64,000 nt of DNA from NCBI GenBank assembly GCA_024698345.1, contig JAILRH010000083.1, positions 27,430 to 91,429 on the forward strand. The letters are read 5' to 3'. The DNA is from Lachnospiraceae bacterium. GTDB lineage: Bacteria; Bacillota; Clostridia; Lachnospirales; Lachnospiraceae. Below are positions 63,436 to 64,000 of the stretch, piece after piece; the stretch's first letter is position 1; each line of letters starts with the position of its first letter. Position numbers and translations under genes: made by a program. The notes beneath the pieces were generated by a model that worked only from the letters and a program-made list of their open reading frames with translations, made no database searches and was not told the DNA's origin.

Positions 63436-63531
63436 TTAGTGACTAAACATTATTATTATCCCTACAACAATCACTACAAGAGTAATTATTGCGATAATTA
63501 ATTTAGCCGATTCTTTTAGTAACTCTTTCAT
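63436..63531 (-). CDS. Tiny membrane peptide, 31 residues
   Basis: The frame starts MKELLKESAKLIIAIITLVV and is one membrane segment ending IMFSH. There is no good ribosome site, so this is tentative. It lies between the 41-residue gene and the Cro-like gene. Confidence 0.35.
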   Translation of the reverse strand: MKELLKESAKLIIAIITLVVIVVGIIIMFSH

Positions 63532-63591
63532 ATTGTATTTACAGATGAACTATGTTATTATTCAGGTAGGAGGGGCTTTCGCCCCATCCCA

Positions 63592-63717
63592 TCAATTAAG
63601 GCTTTCAATAATCATTTTGATTACTGCGAGAAATGTTCCAATTTCTAAAGCCAGCCTAGTGAGTTCTGCAGTGACTCGCTGGGCTTTTTTAATTGTCTGA
63701 ATAATTTTCTTATCCAT
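63592..63717 (-). CDS. Small early phage protein, 41 residues
   Basis: The frame starts MDKKIIQTIKKAQRVTAELT and ends with a hydrophobic helix. AAAGGAGG lies five bases before the ATG, the best ribosome site in this region. It is the first gene after the early promoter. A GGGGC-GAAA-GCCCC hairpin follows the stop. Confidence 0.6.
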   Translation of the reverse strand: MDKKIIQTIKKAQRVTAELTRLALEIGTFLAVIKMIIESLN

Positions 63718-63757
63718 CTTACCTCCTTTCTCTTATCGCTTCCTCTCTGTTACTCTT

Positions 63758-63835
63758 ATAACTTATCATAACTTAAAGTTATTGTCAATACTAAAAGTTA
63801 TATTTTTTTACTTTCGGTATTGTGATTAATAACTT
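63758..63835. promoter_or_regulatory. Operator array and early promoter of the prophage switch
   Basis: The perfect 15-bp palindrome ATAACTT-A-AAGTTAT lies at 63768-63782. Further half-sites ATAACTT/AAGTTAT occur at 63758, 63795 and 63829. On the minus strand TTGACA (63783-63788) lies directly before the palindrome, so a bound repressor would block the leftward early promoter. The -10 is weak (TAAGTT at 17-nt spacing). Confidence 0.65.
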
Positions 63836-63836
63836 T

Positions 63837-63887
63837 TTGTTTTATAATATATTTATACTATAATCTCTCGGAATCCTGAGTGATTAT
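63837..63887 (+). promoter_or_regulatory. Rightward promoter with a hairpin at the transcript start
   Basis: TTGTTT (63837-63842), 16 nt, TATAAT (63859-63864). A hairpin ATAATC...GATTAT with inner CTC/GAG (63860-63887) overlaps the likely start point. The remaining bases to 64000 hold no complete gene. Confidence 0.5.
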
Positions 63888-64000
63888 GGACAGCGTAGCT
63901 GACAATGAACATTGAAAAGTAAATATTATCCGAAAAAGATAAAAAAAGACATGAGAAATAGACATAACGCTTGTCGCTATGCCGGGAAAGGGTGTATAAT

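Overview
The window looks like a low-GC, spore-forming Clostridia chromosome, most like Lachnospiraceae. This is inferred from AT-rich AGGAGG-type ribosome sites, the sporulation gene gerW/ytfJ beside a DUF2953 gene, a split cobalamin-dependent methionine synthase, and a giant 2-hydroxyacyl-CoA dehydratase activase fusion. No rRNA, complete tRNA or species marker is present, so the genus is not claimed.

Bases 1-28230 are chromosome and nearly all genes lie on the minus strand. They include an OFA-type MFS transporter and a one-carbon/methionine operon (small membrane protein, metF, MetH activation subunit, metH). Next come the gerW/DUF2953 group with two unknown genes, then an AgrC/AgrA-like GHKL kinase and LytTR regulator. 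Upstream of that pair are a 19-residue peptide gene, a strong terminator and a LytTR-type promoter, together resembling a compact peptide/RNA quorum circuit. After malQ and a rhomboid-like membrane protein there is a 1445-residue activase fusion on the plus strand. The segment ends with a phosphatase, an ABC-F protein, and one tight operon of response regulator, histidine kinase, hisH, hisF, lipid kinase and ung. Three families of noncoding tandem repeats (periods 64, 34 and 17 bp) lie between genes.

From about 28232 to beyond the right edge lies a siphovirus-type prophage. Its left attachment site is the 3' end of a tmRNA or tRNA gene that keeps its own terminator. Transcription runs right to left: a lysogeny/early control region (63.1-63.9 kb), a replication module (54.2-61.6 kb: SMC-like ATPase, RecA-like ATPase, DUF669 protein, DEAH helicase, primase-helicase, an iteron array and RusA), a ParB-like gene, a run of overlapping small genes, and a late regulator. 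A structured leader with a terminator precedes packaging (terminases, portal, minor capsid). A cluster of terminator-insulated accessory genes follows, then scaffold, capsid, connectors, tail, tape measure, baseplate, SGNH hydrolase, holin and amidase. The integrase, probable CI repressor and other attachment site must lie past base 64000.

The best candidates for something new are (1) the minor capsid protein with an HxHP...SxxD C-terminal domain and an overlapping 93-residue gene, resembling a virion-delivered toxin and its immunity protein, and (2) the LytTR-box promoter driving a roughly 400-nt RNA that encodes a 19-residue peptide.
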